A stretch of 64,000 bases of DNA from Chlamydia trachomatis (lineage in GTDB: Bacteria; Chlamydiota; Chlamydiia; Chlamydiales; 2-12-FULL-49-11). Below, piece after piece: positions 23,607 through 33,010 of this stretch. The notes beneath the pieces are model-generated. The model made no database searches. It was given only the letters and a program-made list of their open reading frames with translations, and was not told the origin of the DNA. Position 1 is the first letter of the stretch; each line of letters begins with the position of its first letter. Both the position numbers and the translations under genes were made by a program. Location: assembly GCA_945872565.1 (NCBI GenBank), contig CAMBZN010000002.1:1-64000 (forward strand). The letters run 5' to 3'.

Positions 23607-25307
23607 TTATACTTCGTCTCCTCCGCTATTAGAGCGTGAGCTAGTGTCTGTACTTGAACTATCATCAGCAGGAGCATCAGTAGCATCAACTACAGGAGCA
23701 TCACCACCTCCACCAGTAGACCCAGCAGTAGCTACAGCAGTATCACTCGCAACTCCTTCTCCTTCTCCTTCAACTGAAACATCAACTGGAGATTGCTCAG
23801 GATCAGATACACCACCTTCTTGATGCACTACCGGATCAGGAGCAGGTGTGTTATCAAGACGCGGAGCTGAAGAGCGAAATAATCCTTCCCCAGCAGCTGT
23901 CACAGCTGTCACAGCAGCAGCAGCAGTAGTCACAGCATTAGCAGCAGCATTAGCAGCAGCATTAGCAGCACTCGCAGCAGCATTAGCAGCAGCATTAGCA
24001 GCAGTCGCAGCAGCATTAGCAACAGCACTCAAACCAGTACTAGCAACAGTCGCAACAGCACCTATACCAACAGCAGTCGCATTCGCAACAGCAGTTAAAG
24101 CACTCGGAGAAGAACTACCTCCACTTCTTCCACCATGAACATCATCATCACCACCAGCAGAACCATGGGCTGCGAGTAAATTATCAGCTTTTGCTAGCGG
24201 TTGGTCAACTATCATTGCACAAGTGTCGATGTCCACCATGAGATTACCATCAGCGTATTCTTGATGTAGAGCTAGGACAGCTCCTACTAAATGCGCCACA
24301 CCCATCACAGCATACAGGACTGTCATAATTACCGGAGAGACAACAAGAGCTAAAGCTTTAACAATTACTGTAAATGTTGTCACTATAATAGTAGCAATGG
24401 CTGTTGCTAGTTTGTAAGCATTTGAGATTTCAGCCTCGGGTGTAGCGTATTCACTAGAGTCAATCTTTTGTCTATGAATAGCAATAGATGTAGTTGCTAT
24501 AGTTAACGCAGACCCTAAGAACTTAAATGTAGGAGCAAGATGACCTAAAACTTTTGCATAACCTTCTTTCATGTGCAAAAGACCTTTATCAACAAGGTAT
24601 AAGAAAAATTTCATCGCTTTATCAGCTGCAGAAACAAAATTGACCGATGTCTCAAGACCTTTTCTACCATGAGCTAACTGAATATCTTTCAGTTCTTCGA
24701 CATCGGAAGAATCCTCTGCTTTTTTCTTCTCATACTCTTTCCCTTTTTTTATAGCTTCGAGCATCTCTTTTACACCCTTGATTAAGGATCCAAAAAAAGC
24801 TGACAACGTAGCGACCGCTGCCCCTGTTTTTATATCTTTTTGAATTTCTGCAGAAATGTTTCCTAAAGTACCATCTACAAGCTGAAGGCCGTCAGCAACC
24901 GCCCCCATTGCTTCGTGACTTGTAAGCACAGCAGCCACTGCTACTCCAGGTGGCATTGCTTTCGATGTCTCACTTACCATCTCGAATGTCGTCGTGCCGT
25001 CAGGATTTACTATTTTCTTATACACACCTTTTACTTTACCAGTTAGACTAATCTCTCCCGGTACGTTTTGACCTAAACTCTTTGTAATTTTAGAAAAACA
25101 TTGACCTACAGCTAATCTTGCTTTTATAAGTTCTTCGCGTGCCTCTTGGCTATTTGGTGCATTTTTATAATCGTTTCTAGCTGCGTTCAAAGTTCTAACA
25201 AGTTCTTTAAGTTCGTCTTTTGGGCTTTTCCATTTTGGTTCTAATGGTTCTGGGCTCGGTAAAACACTACCCTTTGAACCACCTGACGCTCCTACTGCTG
25301 TTGGCAT
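23607..25307 (-). CDS. Large Inc-like/effector candidate with Ala-rich low-complexity tail
   Basis: A 566-residue protein with ATG after an AAAAGGAG sequence. The N-terminus is Gly/Ser-rich without a Sec signal, compatible with type III secretion. Hydrophobic stretches lie at about 120-190, and a strong helix pair at about 315-365 (IATIIVTTFTVIVKALALVV, then IMTVLYAVMGVAHLVGAVLA). Residues about 405-475 are nearly all Ala, Asn, Thr and Val, with NAAANAAA-type repeats from GCA/GCT codons that look slippage-made. The tail is acidic, rich in Asp, Ser, Gly and Val. It shares the Cap1 position between rplC and fmt. An inclusion-membrane or secreted role is inference. It is followed by its own terminator. 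Confidence 0.7.
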   Translation of the reverse strand: MPTAVGASGGSKGSVLPSPEPLEPKWKSPKDELKELVRTLNAARNDYKNAPNSQEAREELIKARLAVGQCFSKITKSLGQNVPGEISLTGKVKGVYKKIVNPDGTTTFEMVSETSKAMPPGVAVAAVLTSHEAMGAVADGLQLVDGTLGNISAEIQKDIKTGAAVATLSAFFGSLIKGVKEMLEAIKKGKEYEKKKAEDSSDVEELKDIQLAHGRKGLETSVNFVSAADKAMKFFLYLVDKGLLHMKEGYAKVLGHLAPTFKFLGSALTIATTSIAIHRQKIDSSEYATPEAEISNAYKLATAIATIIVTTFTVIVKALALVVSPVIMTVLYAVMGVAHLVGAVLALHQEYADGNLMVDIDTCAMIVDQPLAKADNLLAAHGSAGGDDDVHGGRSGGSSSPSALTAVANATAVGIGAVATVASTGLSAVANAAATAANAAANAAASAANAAANAAANAVTTAAAAVTAVTAAGEGLFRSSAPRLDNTPAPDPVVHQEGGVSDPEQSPVDVSVEGEGEGVASDTAVATAGSTGGGGDAPVVDATDAPADDSSSTDTSSRSNSGGDEV

Positions 25308-25528
25308 ATATAAATCTCCTTTTTAACTGTGAATCTCATTTGTATTGAGATGATTTTATTTAGTCACTCTTTATTTATCGTAGATTTTATGAAGAAAAGT
25401 TGGTTCAAGTTCAAATTTACACGGATCATTTCTAAACACTTTCTCTCTAACACCCCGAAAGTTAGAATAATACACCGTTTCTTTATTAAATGCAAACAAA
25501 TGCAACGTTAAGATAGAGCAAACTTTTT

Positions 25529-26482
25529 TTAATCTTTTGAAATAAGCACTGGAACTTGCCCCTGCGCACCATTAATGAAGTCTTGAACGCCTATTAATTT
25601 TTTATTTTCAGGTTGTAACATCATTATTTTCAACACTCCATCTCTACAGCCAACAAGCCAACCCATTCCCTTAGAAAAGGCTATTGTTACAACCTTTTCT
25701 GATGGTTCTGAAGAATATTTTAAGGCTTTTGTAATCTTTACAACTAGTTCCTTATTTCCAATTTGTACGGTGGCTAAAGCACCAGGAGAATCTCCAAATG
25801 CACGAATTTTATTTACAATATCATCAATATTTTTCGACCAATCAATCCATGCATCTTCTTTATTAAATTTTTTTGTAAATGTTACCTCTCCCACCTGCGG
25901 CGTACGTACAATAACATTTTTTTCAAAATCTTCCAAACATGCCCGTAAAACTTCAGCTGCTTTTACAAACATTCTCTTTTGAACATCGCTATGATTTTCT
26001 TCTAAAGAAATCTTTATCTCTCCGGTTTTTAAAATATCCCCAGCATCCATTGCCTTTACCATTTCAATAACAGACACATTAACCCTCTCCTCCCCTGCTA
26101 AAATTGCAGAACGAAGCGGTGAGGCCCCACGGTACTTTGGCAGCGCAGAGGGGTGTATATTAATCGGCATTACTTTTGGAGTAGCAAGGAGCTCCTCATT
26201 CATAATTTCCCCATATGAAACAACCACAAATAAATCAGGGGCAAAGGCCCGAAGTTTTTGAGCAAAATCACTAGTAGAGGCCTTTTCTGGCTGAAAAAGA
26301 GGCACATTCAAACCGGATTTTTCTAAAAAACTCTTTACCGGAGAGGGCAAAGGCTCCCCTCCTCGCTTTTTAGCTCTACCTGGTTTTGTAACCACAGCAA
26401 GGACTTTTTTCCCAGCAGACAAAAGCTCTGATAAAATATGGGCCGCAAACTCATCGGTACCAAAAAAAATGATCGAGAGCAT
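25529..26482 (-). CDS. fmt: Methionyl-tRNA formyltransferase
   Basis: Formylates initiator Met-tRNA with 10-formyl-THF. I chose the ATG at 26482, where MLSIIFFGTDEFA begins the Rossmann-type domain; the longer frame overlaps lpxA heavily and lacks support. The catalytic motif HPSALPKYRGASP (with Asn-Ile-His before it) and the Asp in KAMDAGDIL are present. The C-terminal OB-like tRNA-binding domain starts around residue 205. The product is 317 residues. The fmt-lpxA-fabZ-lpxC order equals Chlamydia CT530-CT533. Confidence 0.96.
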   Translation of the reverse strand: MLSIIFFGTDEFAAHILSELLSAGKKVLAVVTKPGRAKKRGGEPLPSPVKSFLEKSGLNVPLFQPEKASTSDFAQKLRAFAPDLFVVVSYGEIMNEELLATPKVMPINIHPSALPKYRGASPLRSAILAGEERVNVSVIEMVKAMDAGDILKTGEIKISLEENHSDVQKRMFVKAAEVLRACLEDFEKNVIVRTPQVGEVTFTKKFNKEDAWIDWSKNIDDIVNKIRAFGDSPGALATVQIGNKELVVKITKALKYSSEPSEKVVTIAFSKGMGWLVGCRDGVLKIMMLQPENKKLIGVQDFINGAQGQVPVLISKD

Positions 26483-26492
26483 AAAAAACCTC

Positions 26493-27320
26493 CTAAGTGG
26501 CGCTAAAAGACTTTTCTGCGCCTTCCACCAGTATTTCTTTTCTATAAGGAGCAAGCCCTTTTTTGGAACTACTGCAAAATGCAATCCAATTATCAATAGG
26601 GTCACTTTGAGGAATTGTTTCAAGTATCTGCTCGCGAGCATCGGCCCACTTCAAACCCATTTTATAGGTGATTCGAAAAGCTTTTGCTAAACTTCGCTGA
26701 ATGCTTGCCGGGAAATTTCTTCGTTTCATACCGACAATATTTAAACAGCTTACTTTACAAGGATATCCAGAGCAAATCGCATAGGGCGGAATATCTAAAA
26801 CAACCATCGATCCCCCACCCACCATCGCATGATCTCCAATACGAAGCTTTTGTGCAATTGCGCATAAGCCCCCTAAAATCACAAAATCTCCCACCGTCAC
26901 ATGACCTGCAAGAGTTGCTCCATTGGTCATTATTACATTATTTCCCACCACGCAATTATGGGCGACAAAAGAATAGGGCATAAGCAGGCAATTATCCCCC
27001 ACCCTCACCTTTGTCCCCTCTCCGCAGGAAGAATTAATCGAAACATATTCTCGAATGTCACAGTTTTTTCCGATTTCTACAAAAGTTGTCTCCCCTCTAA
27101 ATGCTAAATTTGTTGTAGGAGCTCCAAGTGTTGCAAAGGAGGCAATTTTTGACCCCTTACCCACTGTTACATTGCCTTCAATTGTCACATGGGACTTAAT
27201 TTCGACATCATCCTCCAAAACAATCCCAGCGGAATTTAAGATACAATAGGGGCCTATGACAACATTATTTCCTATTTTAGCACTTTTATGAACAATTGCT
27301 GTTGCATGTATATTTGACAT
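26493..27320 (-). CDS. lpxA: UDP-N-acetylglucosamine acyltransferase LpxA
   Basis: First step of lipid A synthesis: transfers a 3-hydroxyacyl chain from ACP to UDP-GlcNAc. The 275 residues start with the left-handed beta-helix hexapeptide repeats (IHATAIVHKSAKIGNNVVIG, and so on, to about 190). The catalytic His lies in FVAHNCVVGN-type sequence (about 119-126). The C-terminal helical domain follows, with KRRNFPASIQRSLAKAF. fabZ lies 6 bp upstream, so supply and use of the hydroxyacyl-ACP are encoded together. Confidence 0.96.
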   Translation of the reverse strand: MSNIHATAIVHKSAKIGNNVVIGPYCILNSAGIVLEDDVEIKSHVTIEGNVTVGKGSKIASFATLGAPTTNLAFRGETTFVEIGKNCDIREYVSINSSCGEGTKVRVGDNCLLMPYSFVAHNCVVGNNVIMTNGATLAGHVTVGDFVILGGLCAIAQKLRIGDHAMVGGGSMVVLDIPPYAICSGYPCKVSCLNIVGMKRRNFPASIQRSLAKAFRITYKMGLKWADAREQILETIPQSDPIDNWIAFCSSSKKGLAPYRKEILVEGAEKSFSAT

Positions 27321-27326
27321 TAAATT

Positions 27327-27788
27327 CTATTCCTTCACTTTCTCTTTTATAATAGAAAATGTCATCTCTCCCTCAGCACATTTTCTACCCGCCACTTCCA
27401 CTACCCCTCTGCATTTACCACCAACAACAGATGCATGTGTTACATCCAAAATTAACTTCATCGTATCTTTAGGATACACAGGATTGCGAAATTTGAAATT
27501 CTTAATTCCTACAAGGACTTTTAAGCCATGATATTCTTTTAAAGAGATGAAAATTGCTCCCACTTGCGCAAGGGCCTCCACCATTAAAACCCCCGGCATC
27601 ATCGGCTCGGCAGGAAAATGCCCAGCAAAAAATCCTTCCTCTCCTGAAAGGGTCTTATAAGCAATCATCCGCCGTGTCTCCATGTCAAATGACTCTACCC
27701 AATCGACAAATAAAAACGGATCTCTATGAGGAATTCGTCTTTTTATCTCTTCTAGATCCATTGCTGGGGTTACTTTTATAGCTGTCAT
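27327..27788 (-). CDS. fabZ: 3-hydroxyacyl-ACP dehydratase FabZ
   Basis: Dehydrates 3-hydroxyacyl-ACP in fatty-acid elongation. The hotdog fold has HRDPFLFVDWV near residue 20, the catalytic His in GHFPAEPMMPGVL (about residue 54) and the Glu in VEALAQVGA. The 153-residue length matches. It lies 3 bp after lpxC and competes with LpxA for the same 3-hydroxyacyl-ACP pool, which makes the operon sensible. Confidence 0.97.
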   Translation of the reverse strand: MTAIKVTPAMDLEEIKRRIPHRDPFLFVDWVESFDMETRRMIAYKTLSGEEGFFAGHFPAEPMMPGVLMVEALAQVGAIFISLKEYHGLKVLVGIKNFKFRNPVYPKDTMKLILDVTHASVVGGKCRGVVEVAGRKCAEGEMTFSIIKEKVKE

Positions 27789-27791
27789 CTT

Positions 27792-28682
27792 TTAATTCTC
27801 CATCAAATGCGCATAAATCAATTTTGACAACTTTGCATTCAAAGCATGGCCGCTACAAATAGCTATAAAATGTGCACATACAGGCGCTCCAATTAGCGCA
27901 AAGTCCCCAATCATGTCTAAAATCTTATGACGTACCATTTCATTAGAAAAGCGCAATCCGTCTGGGTTGAGTATCTTACTTCCATCAACAACTACTCCAT
28001 GATCCAAACTTGCACTTTTCAAAATCCCCTTATGCACAAGTTCTTTGACCTCTTGAGCAAGAGCAAAGGTGCGACAGGGCGCAATATCTCTTATATAGGA
28101 CTCTTTTGTTAGCTCAAGGGAGTAAAATTGCGACGAAAGAATCTCCCGGCCCGGATAGGCAATTGTACAACTAAACTTAAGACTCTTTGATGGCAAAGCA
28201 ATCATTTGAGAGCCCCCATCGTCGACATAAACAGCCTCTTGCAAATAAAACACCTGTTGCATTCTATCCACTGATTGCACCCCTGCATTTTCAAGCATCT
28301 GCACAAACTTACTACTACTTCCATCAAAAATAGGCGGCTCGTTGCCGTCTAATTCAATGATTAAATCATCAATTGAAAGAGCAGCAACAGCAGAAAGCAC
28401 ATGCTCTACACATTGCACTCTAACAAACCCTTCTCCAATGATTGTACATCGAGGTGTTGCTATTAGGTGCTCAATGCTTGCCCTTAAATAGGGTTTTCCT
28501 GGTAAATCAACGCGTCTAAAATAAATCCCAGGCCTGTCTGTGGGGAGAAACAAGACCTTTACTAGATCACCTGAAAAAAGGGCTACCCCCTCCATTGATA
28601 CTGCTTGACAAATGGTTTGCCTGTTTCTTTCCCCAACCGTAAAAGCTGCAGGTTCAGCTTTGCTTTCTCGATATACAGGCAA
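27792..28682 (-). CDS. lpxC: UDP-3-O-acyl-N-acetylglucosamine deacetylase LpxC
   Basis: Zinc enzyme for the committed step of lipid A synthesis. Zinc-binding and catalytic motifs are present: VEHVLSAVAAL (first His), then LDGNEPPIFDGSS, and in the C-terminal domain NEMVRHKILDMIGDFAL, where His and Asp complete the site. There is no ATG upstream of the conserved start region. TTG at 28682 is preceded at 5 bp by AAAGGAG (28694-28688), so I take it as the start, giving 296 residues; a TTG 33 bp further upstream lacks such a site. It is first in the lpxC-fabZ-lpxA-fmt operon. Confidence 0.95.
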   Translation of the reverse strand: MPVYRESKAEPAAFTVGERNRQTICQAVSMEGVALFSGDLVKVLFLPTDRPGIYFRRVDLPGKPYLRASIEHLIATPRCTIIGEGFVRVQCVEHVLSAVAALSIDDLIIELDGNEPPIFDGSSSKFVQMLENAGVQSVDRMQQVFYLQEAVYVDDGGSQMIALPSKSLKFSCTIAYPGREILSSQFYSLELTKESYIRDIAPCRTFALAQEVKELVHKGILKSASLDHGVVVDGSKILNPDGLRFSNEMVRHKILDMIGDFALIGAPVCAHFIAICSGHALNAKLSKLIYAHLMEN

Positions 28683-28687
28683 GTGAT

Positions 28688-28694
28688 CTCCTTT
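28688..28694 (-). promoter_or_regulatory. Ribosome-binding site deciding the TTG start of lpxC
   Basis: AAAGGAG on the minus strand, five bases before TTG at 28682. It is the only good Shine-Dalgarno sequence near the N-terminal region. Confidence 0.7.
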
Positions 28695-28753
28695 CCTTAC
28701 AGCACACGGTGTCAAATTATTATCGAAATTCTATTCTAAAGGGTATTTTTTGA

Positions 28754-30328
28754 TCAAGCTTTTACAAAAATTTCCCTTCTAGAGAACAGTTTCATTAGAG
28801 CCACAGTCATAAGTACAACCAAACACAAGCCGGGATTGCCCACTTTAGAAAAAATCGTCTCTACCTTGTAAGGAGTGAAAGAATCTATGAGCACCCCTTT
28901 ATAGGGCAATCCATTACCATCAAAAGTAGGAAGATGTTTCTCAACCACCCCCATGGGAGAAATAATTGCTGAAACTCCAATATTGCCGGCACGAATCGAA
29001 TACATCCCATTTTCCACAGATCGCAATCTTCCTATTGCCAAATGGCTATTTACTAGTTTTGATCCAATAAACCAAGCATCGTTACTTATATTAATGTGCA
29101 TCTTTGGATCTAGTCTATGGTACCTGATGAAGTCTTGAGGAAAACCTTCATCAAAGCAAATAGTAGGAAGAATTCTCCATTTTGACTCAAGTAAATCAAA
29201 AGATTTCCCCTTTTTAAAAGAGCCTTCAAGACCATGGAGTTTTGCAATCGGCTTTAAAAAATCAAACGGAATATATTCTCCAATAGGTAGCAGGCGCCTT
29301 TTAACATAAGTACCTACCATTTTCCCACCGGAAAGATAAAACATAGCATTTTCTCTATCAACCACAAGTCCTATGAGCACATCGACTTTCAAATACAAAG
29401 AAATCCCAAGAAAAACATCCATGTTGGAAAACTCCTCTTTCCCGTAAAAAAAAGCAGCAAGCTCCCGAGGGAAAATTTCTTCCAAATCCTCCTTTGTATA
29501 CCGATCATAAACTCCATCCCCAGCAAAAGCTGCCTCAGGAAGACAAATAAGATCCACCCCCTCTAATGTACTTACACATTCCCAAATCGAGCAAAGCTGA
29601 TCCTTCATCGAAATATACGCATCCTCAAAGTGGGGGATAATCCCCTTTTCTTCCACTTTCAAACCCGTTTGAACAATTGCTACACTAATCTTTTCACTAT
29701 ATTTTGCAGATTTAAGATGACTTGAATGGATCAAGTGACCAAAAAGTATTGGCATAAGAGCAAAAGCAACAACCCTCCATGGTCTGTTTAAGAGAATACA
29801 TTTTGCGCTATATAACCCTACCATCACCACCGTAAAAGAAAGACCATACTCTCCAACTACAGAGGCAAGAATCAACAGATAATCAAAGGGTAATAAAATC
29901 AATCCTGCGGTGTGAAAGGGAAACCCACAAACCACAAAAAGTCGCAAATATTCAAAACCGGCAAACAAAAAAGAGAGCTCCAGAATTTTTAAAAGAGTTA
30001 GATCCTTCACATCCCTGGGAAGAAAATATCCAACTACATAAAAACCCACAGGAAAAATACAGGCGAGTAAATAATAGACGTAAACAATCCAAGCTCCGTG
30101 ATACTGAGCATTGCCCAACCAAAGCATTTGCACAAGAAAGTAAAAAACTCCACACCCATATACATATAGAGCTCTTACTTTTCTTTTCTCAAAGAAAAAA
30201 GCCGAAAGAAACAAGGCAGGGTATCCGAAAAAATAGGCCATCAAGCACAAACCCCTGGAAGAGGGGTCAGCAAAAAGCATCAAAGGAACGCAAAAAAACG
30301 AACAAAGAAATATTTTTTTAGAGTTCAT
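28754..30328 (-). CDS. lnt: Apolipoprotein N-acyltransferase
   Basis: Adds the third acyl chain to lipoproteins in the inner membrane. The 524-residue protein starts with about six hydrophobic helices (1-200), then a nitrilase-type domain with catalytic Glu in LPEAAFAGDG, Lys in KRRLLPIGEYIP and Cys in TICFDEGFP. A final hydrophobic segment lies near the C-terminus, followed by a basic end. The family usually has CYE at the nucleophile; here it is CFDE. It follows the lpxC group in the same order as Chlamydia (CT534). The start overlaps the stop of the DoxX-like gene by 11 bp. Confidence 0.93.
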   Translation of the reverse strand: MNSKKIFLCSFFCVPLMLFADPSSRGLCLMAYFFGYPALFLSAFFFEKRKVRALYVYGCGVFYFLVQMLWLGNAQYHGAWIVYVYYLLACIFPVGFYVVGYFLPRDVKDLTLLKILELSFLFAGFEYLRLFVVCGFPFHTAGLILLPFDYLLILASVVGEYGLSFTVVMVGLYSAKCILLNRPWRVVAFALMPILFGHLIHSSHLKSAKYSEKISVAIVQTGLKVEEKGIIPHFEDAYISMKDQLCSIWECVSTLEGVDLICLPEAAFAGDGVYDRYTKEDLEEIFPRELAAFFYGKEEFSNMDVFLGISLYLKVDVLIGLVVDRENAMFYLSGGKMVGTYVKRRLLPIGEYIPFDFLKPIAKLHGLEGSFKKGKSFDLLESKWRILPTICFDEGFPQDFIRYHRLDPKMHINISNDAWFIGSKLVNSHLAIGRLRSVENGMYSIRAGNIGVSAIISPMGVVEKHLPTFDGNGLPYKGVLIDSFTPYKVETIFSKVGNPGLCLVVLMTVALMKLFSRREIFVKA

Positions 30329-30767
30329 CGTTTAAGATCAATTGCTTCATCTGCCGCTTACTCCCCCCAAAAAGGAGCAAGACACCTCCTAAAATGGAGA
30401 CATTTTTAAAAAAAAGAACTAGGTAGTAGGTGAGCTGCTCCCCTTCGTACAACCAAAAGGGAAAGTACACAAGGGTAGATCCAAATAGATACAAGGCAAG
30501 AAATACTGCCCCCAATTTGACCTGAAAGCCAAAAAAAACCAGTAAGCCACCCACTACTTGTAAAAAAATACCCAAAGCTAACAAAATAGTAATATAGCAA
30601 GTTAACAAATCTAAAAAAGAACCCATCAGTTCGATGTTTCCTTTCACCATTTGTAGGTTCACAATAGCCGCATCAAGGTCTGTATAGGCCTCGTCCCAAT
30701 GATAAATAGCCGAAATCCCAAATAAGATAAAAATAGTTGAAAGAAAAATCCTTCCGATAGCCTTCAT
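30318..30767 (-). CDS. DoxX-family membrane protein
   Basis: A 149-residue protein with four predicted helices. The N-terminus GRIFLSTIFILFGISAIYHW is the typical DoxX opening; later segments (ALGIFLQVVGGLLVFFGF, FFKNVSILGGVLLLF) follow the same pattern as DoxX/YphA proteins. The family includes quinone-linked oxidoreductase subunits, but most members have no assigned function. It sits upstream of lnt, overlapping it, so they are probably co-expressed. I do not recall a DoxX gene in this position in Chlamydia. Confidence 0.8.
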   Translation of the reverse strand: MKAIGRIFLSTIFILFGISAIYHWDEAYTDLDAAIVNLQMVKGNIELMGSFLDLLTCYITILLALGIFLQVVGGLLVFFGFQVKLGAVFLALYLFGSTLVYFPFWLYEGEQLTYYLVLFFKNVSILGGVLLLFGGSKRQMKQLILNDEL

Positions 30768-30825
30768 TTGCCCCCCTTTACCGTTTTTATATCTTAAAAT
30801 CGTTTAAATTGGTATACTTTTTGCC

Positions 30826-31956
30826 ATGTGGTCACCTTTTAGAAAAAAACATTTAGAATTAGTTCTTGAAAGTTCCTTGCGAGCAAAAAGCTCTTTAGAC
30901 CTTCATATGCATAAATATTTTACTACTAATCACAGCCTTGGCTCGAAAGATCGTCTTTGGATTAAACAGGGTGTATATGAAATTTTTAAATGGAAAGAGC
31001 TGCTCTCTTTTTTTGGCGCAACAACAGCCCATGAATACATTGAACTTTATACTGGCAATAACTCCCCCATCCATCAAGACCTCCCTCACCTTCCCTCCCA
31101 TGTACAAGTAAGCTTTCCTAAATGGCTGTTAAAAAAAATTATCAACTCTCTTGGCTACGAAGCTGCGATGGAATTTTGCCGGATAAGCAACACTTGCGCT
31201 CCCATAACTATTCGTGTAAATCTAGCAAAATGTTCAAAAGAGGACTTTTTTAAAAAATATAAGGACGAATTAGGATTAACACCTTGCAAACATGCAGTTA
31301 ACGGATTCAATCTAGAAAAAAAAGCACAATTTAACTCCTTTGAGGACTTTCAAAAGGGGTTTTTTGAACCTCAAGATGAAGCCTCTCAGCTGATTGCAAC
31401 CTTTGTTGCTGCAAAAAAAAATCAACATATCCTCGATTATTGCGCAGGAAGTGGCGGCAAGTCTTTGGCCTTTGCCCCCCACATGCATGGCAGCGGTCAA
31501 ATTCACCTTCATGACATTAGAGAAAAGCCTCTGATTGATGCAAAAAAACGATTGAAACGAGCCGGCATCCAAAACTTCCAAATCTATTCTGGCGATCCAA
31601 AAAGACTTAAAAAACTCAATGGAAATATGGACACCGTTTTAGTAGATGCACCCTGCTCTTGCACAGGCACTTTAAGAAGACGCCCCGATCAGAAGTGGTC
31701 ACTTACGGAAGCTTTTATCGATGAAATTACAGAAACACAAAGAGATATTGTAATTAAAGCTATCCCCTATCTAAAAAATGGCGGCTTTTTAATCTATGCA
31801 ACATGCAGTATTTTAAAAGAAGAGAATCAAGATCAAACAGATTTTTTTAAGAAAAGAGAGGACTTATCGTTTGTTTCTGACCATAGCATACCATTAACTC
31901 TAGACGGCAGCGATGCTATGTACGTTAGTGTTTTTCAAAAAAAATCACTTGAATAG
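30826..31956 (+). CDS. RsmB/NOP-type RNA (cytosine-5) methyltransferase
   Basis: SAM-dependent enzyme making m5C in rRNA or tRNA. The 376-residue protein has an N-terminal helical part resembling the NusB-like region (about 1-120). The RsmB core follows: PQDEASQLIA, the SAM-binding DYCAGSGGKSLAFA (about residue 200), the catalytic Cys motif DAPCSCTGTLRRRP and the second Cys in YATCSILKEEN. Two cysteines in these positions mark the m5C family. Whether it is RsmB itself or an RsmF/tRNA paralog cannot be told from the sequence. It is divergent from the DoxX gene. Confidence 0.88.
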   Translation: MWSPFRKKHLELVLESSLRAKSSLDLHMHKYFTTNHSLGSKDRLWIKQGVYEIFKWKELLSFFGATTAHEYIELYTGNNSPIHQDLPHLPSHVQVSFPKWLLKKIINSLGYEAAMEFCRISNTCAPITIRVNLAKCSKEDFFKKYKDELGLTPCKHAVNGFNLEKKAQFNSFEDFQKGFFEPQDEASQLIATFVAAKKNQHILDYCAGSGGKSLAFAPHMHGSGQIHLHDIREKPLIDAKKRLKRAGIQNFQIYSGDPKRLKKLNGNMDTVLVDAPCSCTGTLRRRPDQKWSLTEAFIDEITETQRDIVIKAIPYLKNGGFLIYATCSILKEENQDQTDFFKKREDLSFVSDHSIPLTLDGSDAMYVSVFQKKSLE

Positions 31957-31984
31957 AATATCTTCATCTACTACTATAATTCAC

Positions 31985-33010
31985 ATGAAAAACCTCCCCT
32001 TAAAATCTTTATTTCTTACTGCACTGTTTGTTTTTTCTTCTGCTACAGCAGCAACAATTCAAACACACAATCAAGTGCTCACAAAAATCGGCTCTAAAAC
32101 GATCACTGTTCTTGATGTAAAAAGAGAGATGGACAGGCAAATTTACATGCACGATCCAAAAATGTTTGGAAATACAGAGGCAATTTGTGGCTATTACTTC
32201 CAAAATTGGAAAAGCTGCCTGCAAAAAATCATTAATGATGAAGTATATATGCTCGAAGCAGAGCACATGAAATACAAAATTCCAACTGCCGACATCACTC
32301 AAAAAATTGCGCAAATGTTCGGCGATAATGAAGTGGAGGCTTATAAGTTCTTATCTATTACTCCCGAGCAAGCAAGAACAATGGGTGAAAGAGAACTCTA
32401 TTCAGGACATGTAGCCTGGATGCAAGTTTGGAACAAAACTTTGATGGAGGTAACTCCAAAAGCTGTTGTTGAAGCATACTCAAGCTATGCAGCAAATCTT
32501 ACTAAAAAGGACACTTGGACCTACCAGACATTATATGTAAGCACAGAAGATGAGCTCCTTTTACAACAAACAACCGAAAGAATTTCTCATCTATTAAAAG
32601 ATGGTAAATGTCAAAACCTCACATTTATTATCGACCAGATACAAAATGAAAATGACAAAGTGACAGTTGGGCTTTCCAAAGATATCACTTTACAAACACA
32701 TGAGCTATCTGCAAGCCTTCTTGCCATCCTTGAAAAGCTTGAAGCTAACATGACCTCTGATGTGATTACAGCAAGTAGAAATGGCACCTTCACAGGGAAA
32801 ATTTTGCAGCTAAAAGAGCATAAAAAGCAAGAAATCCCCCCTTTTGCCACAGTAAGAGAAGGGCTAAAAAACTCTATTGTTAATTCATTGGGCGAAAAAA
32901 ACTCACAAGATCGATTTGCCGTCTTATACAAACAGTACGATGTAGAAGGACTTTTTGGCAAAACTCTTTCAAGCAGTAAACTAGAACCATTTGCGTTACT
33001 AGATGAGTGA
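31985..33010 (+). CDS. Exported SurA/PpiC-like protein, positional match to CT355
   Basis: The ATG at 31985 was chosen since it starts a clean signal peptide (LKSLFLTALFVFSSATAA); the longer frame runs back into the methyltransferase gene. The 341-residue product resembles SurA-type periplasmic chaperones: after the signal comes VLTKIGSKTITVLDVKREMD, typical of the SurA N-domain, and then a helical region with KIINDEVYMLEAEHMKYKI. A degenerate parvulin-like segment may lie at about 190-290. Synteny with ksgA matches CT355 next to CT354 in C. trachomatis. The likely job is folding of outer membrane proteins; inference. Confidence 0.72.
   Translation: MKNLPLKSLFLTALFVFSSATAATIQTHNQVLTKIGSKTITVLDVKREMDRQIYMHDPKMFGNTEAICGYYFQNWKSCLQKIINDEVYMLEAEHMKYKIPTADITQKIAQMFGDNEVEAYKFLSITPEQARTMGERELYSGHVAWMQVWNKTLMEVTPKAVVEAYSSYAANLTKKDTWTYQTLYVSTEDELLLQQTTERISHLLKDGKCQNLTFIIDQIQNENDKVTVGLSKDITLQTHELSASLLAILEKLEANMTSDVITASRNGTFTGKILQLKEHKKQEIPPFATVREGLKNSIVNSLGEKNSQDRFAVLYKQYDVEGLFGKTLSSSKLEPFALLDE

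Noticed and set aside
23848-24138. Ala-rich 96-residue frame on the plus strand
   Set aside because: It is the antisense shadow of the repetitive Ala tract in the minus-strand gene; repeats keep several frames open.
25329-25511. 60-residue plus-strand reading frame between the Cap1-locus gene and fmt
   Set aside because: No Shine-Dalgarno sequence, Phe/Ile/Lys-rich composition expected from AT-rich non-coding DNA, and it lies in the promoter region of the minus-strand gene.
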